Shown here: positions 30,327 to 32,439 of the stretch, piece after piece | How the letters are laid out: every line of letters begins with the position of its first letter | How positions within the stretch are numbered: the stretch's first letter is position 1 | Assembly (NCBI GenBank): GCA_036732565.1 | Contig: DAINCF010000009.1 | Coordinates: forward strand, 1-32,439 | DNA length: 32,439 nucleotides | Source of the DNA: JAIVJN01 sp036732565 | GTDB lineage: Bacteria; Acidobacteriota; Vicinamibacteria; Vicinamibacterales; UBA2999 | Direction of reading: 5' to 3' | Notes under the pieces: generated by a model | What the model was told of the DNA's origin: nothing | The model's database searches: none | The model's input: only the letters and a program-made list of their open reading frames with translations | Program-made: the position numbers and the translations under genes

Positions 30327-31919
30327 TCACCGCGCGCTGCCGGACCGCTTCTTCTGTGCCTCGACCATGGCGGCCACGTCCGCGAGCAGTTTCTTCGCGT
30401 CGTACACGATCCCGTCCTTGATCGTGTATCTGATGCCACCAACGCGCTCGGTTCGGCCGGTGCGATCGTTCAGCCGCACGTGGCCGGTCCCATACAGCAC
30501 CTTCAAGTTCTGCAGCGGATTCTGATCGACCAGCACCATGTCGGCGAGCATGCCGGCTCGGACGATGCCAAACTGCAGCGGCTGGCCTTTGGGCTCGTGG
30601 AGCGCCTCGGCTGCGTGCATCGTCGCCGCCCGAATCACTTCGAGCGGATGGAAGCCGGCCTCCTGGAGCAACTCCATCTCGTGGATGTAGCCGAAGCCCC
30701 AGGTGTTGTAGATGTACGCGGCGTCGTCGCTCACCGTCACGCGGCCACCCATCTTCTTGTAATCGTTGAGCAGCTTGAACCACACCTGATAGAAGTTGCG
30801 CCACGCCACTTCATCGGACAGCGTCCAGTCGAAGAAGTACGAGCCATGGTTCTCGCGGCTGGGCGTGTAAAAGTCCATGAGAGACGGAAGCGTGTACTTC
30901 TCGTGCCAATCCGCGTTGCGCATGCGCATGACGTCGCGGCCAGCCGCGTAGGCCGTCATCGTCGGATCGAAGATCGTCCGCAGCTTGACGTGCTCCTGCA
31001 GGTACGCCTTCCACTCCGGGCTGCCGGGTGGATGGATCTGATCCCAGAGACGCGCCACCTGGCCGAACCGGAACTGCTCGTCGTTGTAGTTCATCTGATC
31101 GGGCCATGGCTGCACGCGATAGTCGCGCATCAGCGGTTCGAAATGCCCGTAGAAGTGCGTCACGGTTCCGAGGCCCAGCTTGGCCGCGGTGAGGGCGTCC
31201 ATCTGCGCGACACCGCGCTGTTCCAGGTGCGCCGTCGAGCCGAGACCGAGCTTCTTCGCCTCGTCCAACAGCGCCGCCATGATCTCGGGAGGGTGCGCCA
31301 CGAGCTTCATGCCGTCCACACCGTTGGTCGCGCACCAGCGGACCCACTCGCGCGCCTTGTCCGGTGAGTCCACAACGCCCTTGTCCCAACCCGCACCCGG
31401 CCGCTGATAGTTGTAGATGCGCGGGGCGACGATGGCATTGGCGGTGCTTCGAGCCTTTTCCTTCACCGCGAACGGCTGCGGCGCGAGCTCCACTCCGCGG
31501 ACCGTCGTCACGCCGTGAGCCATGTAGAGCTTGTGGACGTACTCGGCGTGCGGCGCCTTCTTGTTGTCTCCGAGGTGGATGTGCAGGTTGACGAAGCCCG
31601 GCAAGAGGTACATGCCAGAGCCGTCGATGATGTTCGGGGCCGCGGCCGGGGCCGGCTCGCGCGACGGCACGCCCGGCGTGCCGGCGTTGGCAATGCGAGC
31701 GATGCGGTTGTCCTCGACGATCACGTTCGCGGGCCCGAAGGGCGGCGCGCCCGTGCCGTCGATGATCATCACGTTCCGAATCGTAAGTGTCGGGAACGGG
31801 CCGACGCCTTCACCTGAGCGCCGGTCCGGCGCGGGAATCAGGGCATCCTGTTGCGCCTCGGGTCGGGGCCCACCCGCCACGAGCAGGCTCACTGCGAGGA
31901 GGAACACGGTTCGTTTCAT
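30327..31919 (-). CDS. Secreted amidohydrolase (imidazolonepropionase/prolidase-like)
   Basis: Metal-dependent hydrolase of the amidohydrolase superfamily, 530 residues, with a signal peptide (1-23, ending EAQQ). The small beta-sandwich is recognisable at about 44-105 (LTIRNVMIIDGTG) and again near the C-terminus (IRAGMLADMVLVDQNPLQNL). TIM-barrel ligands: HxH at His113/His115 (NLHIHLG), a possible carboxylated Lys205 (VDGMKLVAHP), His231 (STAHLE), His255 (TVTHF) and an Asp at 398 or 399 (VSDDA). Secreted members of this group include Xaa-Pro dipeptidases and other cyclic-amide hydrolases, so a peptide-related substrate would fit the island, but substrate cannot be fixed. ATG 31919 overlaps the upstream MBL stop as ATGA and has AGGAG six bases before it, so the two genes form a coupled unit. 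Confidence 0.92.
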   Translation of the reverse strand: MKRTVFLLAVSLLVAGGPRPEAQQDALIPAPDRRSGEGVGPFPTLTIRNVMIIDGTGAPPFGPANVIVEDNRIARIANAGTPGVPSREPAPAAAPNIIDGSGMYLLPGFVNLHIHLGDNKKAPHAEYVHKLYMAHGVTTVRGVELAPQPFAVKEKARSTANAIVAPRIYNYQRPGAGWDKGVVDSPDKAREWVRWCATNGVDGMKLVAHPPEIMAALLDEAKKLGLGSTAHLEQRGVAQMDALTAAKLGLGTVTHFYGHFEPLMRDYRVQPWPDQMNYNDEQFRFGQVARLWDQIHPPGSPEWKAYLQEHVKLRTIFDPTMTAYAAGRDVMRMRNADWHEKYTLPSLMDFYTPSRENHGSYFFDWTLSDEVAWRNFYQVWFKLLNDYKKMGGRVTVSDDAAYIYNTWGFGYIHEMELLQEAGFHPLEVIRAATMHAAEALHEPKGQPLQFGIVRAGMLADMVLVDQNPLQNLKVLYGTGHVRLNDRTGRTERVGGIRYTIKDGIVYDAKKLLADVAAMVEAQKKRSGSAR

Positions 31920-32439
31920 GGCTGCTCCTGCCGGGGTTCGATGGTGGAGACGCGAGACCCGGAGAGGTCCAACCGCATCAGATCCTCGCCCCAGATCACC
32001 TTACCGTCGAACACTTGCTGGATTTCGTGAACGATCTGTTCGCGAATGCCAGGCAGATCGATCTGCGCCAGCAGGTGTGTCAGCACCAGCGTTTTCACAC
32101 CGGCTCGCTTGGCGATGATGGCATTGTCGCGGTGATTGCCGCAGGCGGCCCGGTACGCGGGCGTGGGTTCCGTCCCACTGAAGTAGTGATTCATGTGAAT
32201 CAAGATGTCGCAGCCCCTGGCCAGTTCCACGATCGTGTCGCTCGGGCCGCTGTCGCCCGTGTAGCACACCGAACCCTCTTTGGTGTCCAGACGGAGCGCG
32301 AGGCACTCGAGATACGGCTGTACGTGCTGCGCATGGCCGACGGTGACCTTCCAATCGTTGCCCTCGATGACCGAACCGGCATGAATCTCGGTGACGCGCG
32401 GCGCCGGCCGCCGGCGCGGCAGCGTGCCGCCACGCGCCT
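31916..32439 (-). CDS. Metallo-beta-lactamase-fold hydrolase, RNase Z-like, 5' end beyond window
   Basis: Only the C-terminal 173 residues are present; the frame runs open through the window edge, so the start and the N-terminal HxHxDH motif are outside. Visible features match the RNase Z/arylsulfatase-type MBL group: a histidine motif VGHAQHVQPYLE, the metal-bridging Asp in VCYTGDSGPS, CDILIHM, the helix GNHRDNAIIAKRAGVK and the final ligand His in LTHLL. The gene is co-directional with the amidohydrolase and its stop overlaps that start by four bases (ATGA at 31916-31919). Such proteins may process tRNA 3' ends or hydrolyse small esters and lactones; the pairing with a secreted amidohydrolase favours a small-molecule hydrolase over tRNA processing (inference). 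A GTG at 32269 is an internal codon, not the start. Confidence 0.88.
   Translation of the reverse strand, partial: ARGGTLPRRRPAPRVTEIHAGSVIEGNDWKVTVGHAQHVQPYLECLALRLDTKEGSVCYTGDSGPSDTIVELARGCDILIHMNHYFSGTEPTPAYRAACGNHRDNAIIAKRAGVKTLVLTHLLAQIDLPGIREQIVHEIQQVFDGKVIWGEDLMRLDLSGSRVSTIEPRQEQP

Overview
The window is high-GC, densely packed bacterial DNA. Its protein families are Oar-like TonB-dependent receptors with a carboxypeptidase-regulatory N-terminal domain, a VPS10/sortilin-type Asp-box protein, S9, M16, M24 and M1 secreted peptidases, and an amidohydrolase. With the many intergenic palindromes, this mix resembles soil or sediment Acidobacteriota of the Vicinamibacteria type. That assignment is an inference from gene content; no rRNA or tRNA gene is visible.

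Layout. 1-1600 (+): a GH24 lysozyme with a peptidoglycan-binding-like tail, then a small putative lipoprotein. 1582-17735 (-): a long peptide-degradation block, read right to left as M1 aminopeptidase, M24 Xaa-Pro peptidase, Oar-like receptor 1, S9 peptidase, M16 peptidase, M16 partner and Asp-box/sortilin protein, ending in a decayed 3' tail of another Oar-like receptor. The last four intact genes are joined by successive 4-base stop/start overlaps. 17736-17894 is a divergent regulatory gap. 17895-28218 (+): Oar-like receptor 2, lipoprotein S9 peptidase, a terminator, S9 peptidase 2 and Oar-like receptor 3, followed by an SDR oxidoreductase (28353-29147). 29249-32439 (-): a LysR regulator, a secreted amidohydrolase and the 3' part of a metallo-beta-lactamase-fold hydrolase, the last two overlapping by 4 bases.

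Working together (inference): secreted or lipid-anchored endo- and exopeptidases would break down proteins and proline-containing peptides in the periplasm or at the surface, and three outer-membrane receptors would import the products. This is a protein-foraging island comparable in logic to a polysaccharide utilisation locus. The two related S9 peptidases sit next to different receptors, which suggests duplication of a receptor-peptidase module.

The second theme is a family of palindromic intergenic elements at eight loci. Most are paired hairpins with a C-TTYA-G or C-TRAA-G loop. Two loci carry the same 28-base inverted arms, two others carry nearly the same element in opposite orientation, and one (29148-29237) has 16-base imperfect terminal inverted repeats like a MITE. 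No transposase that could move them is in the window.
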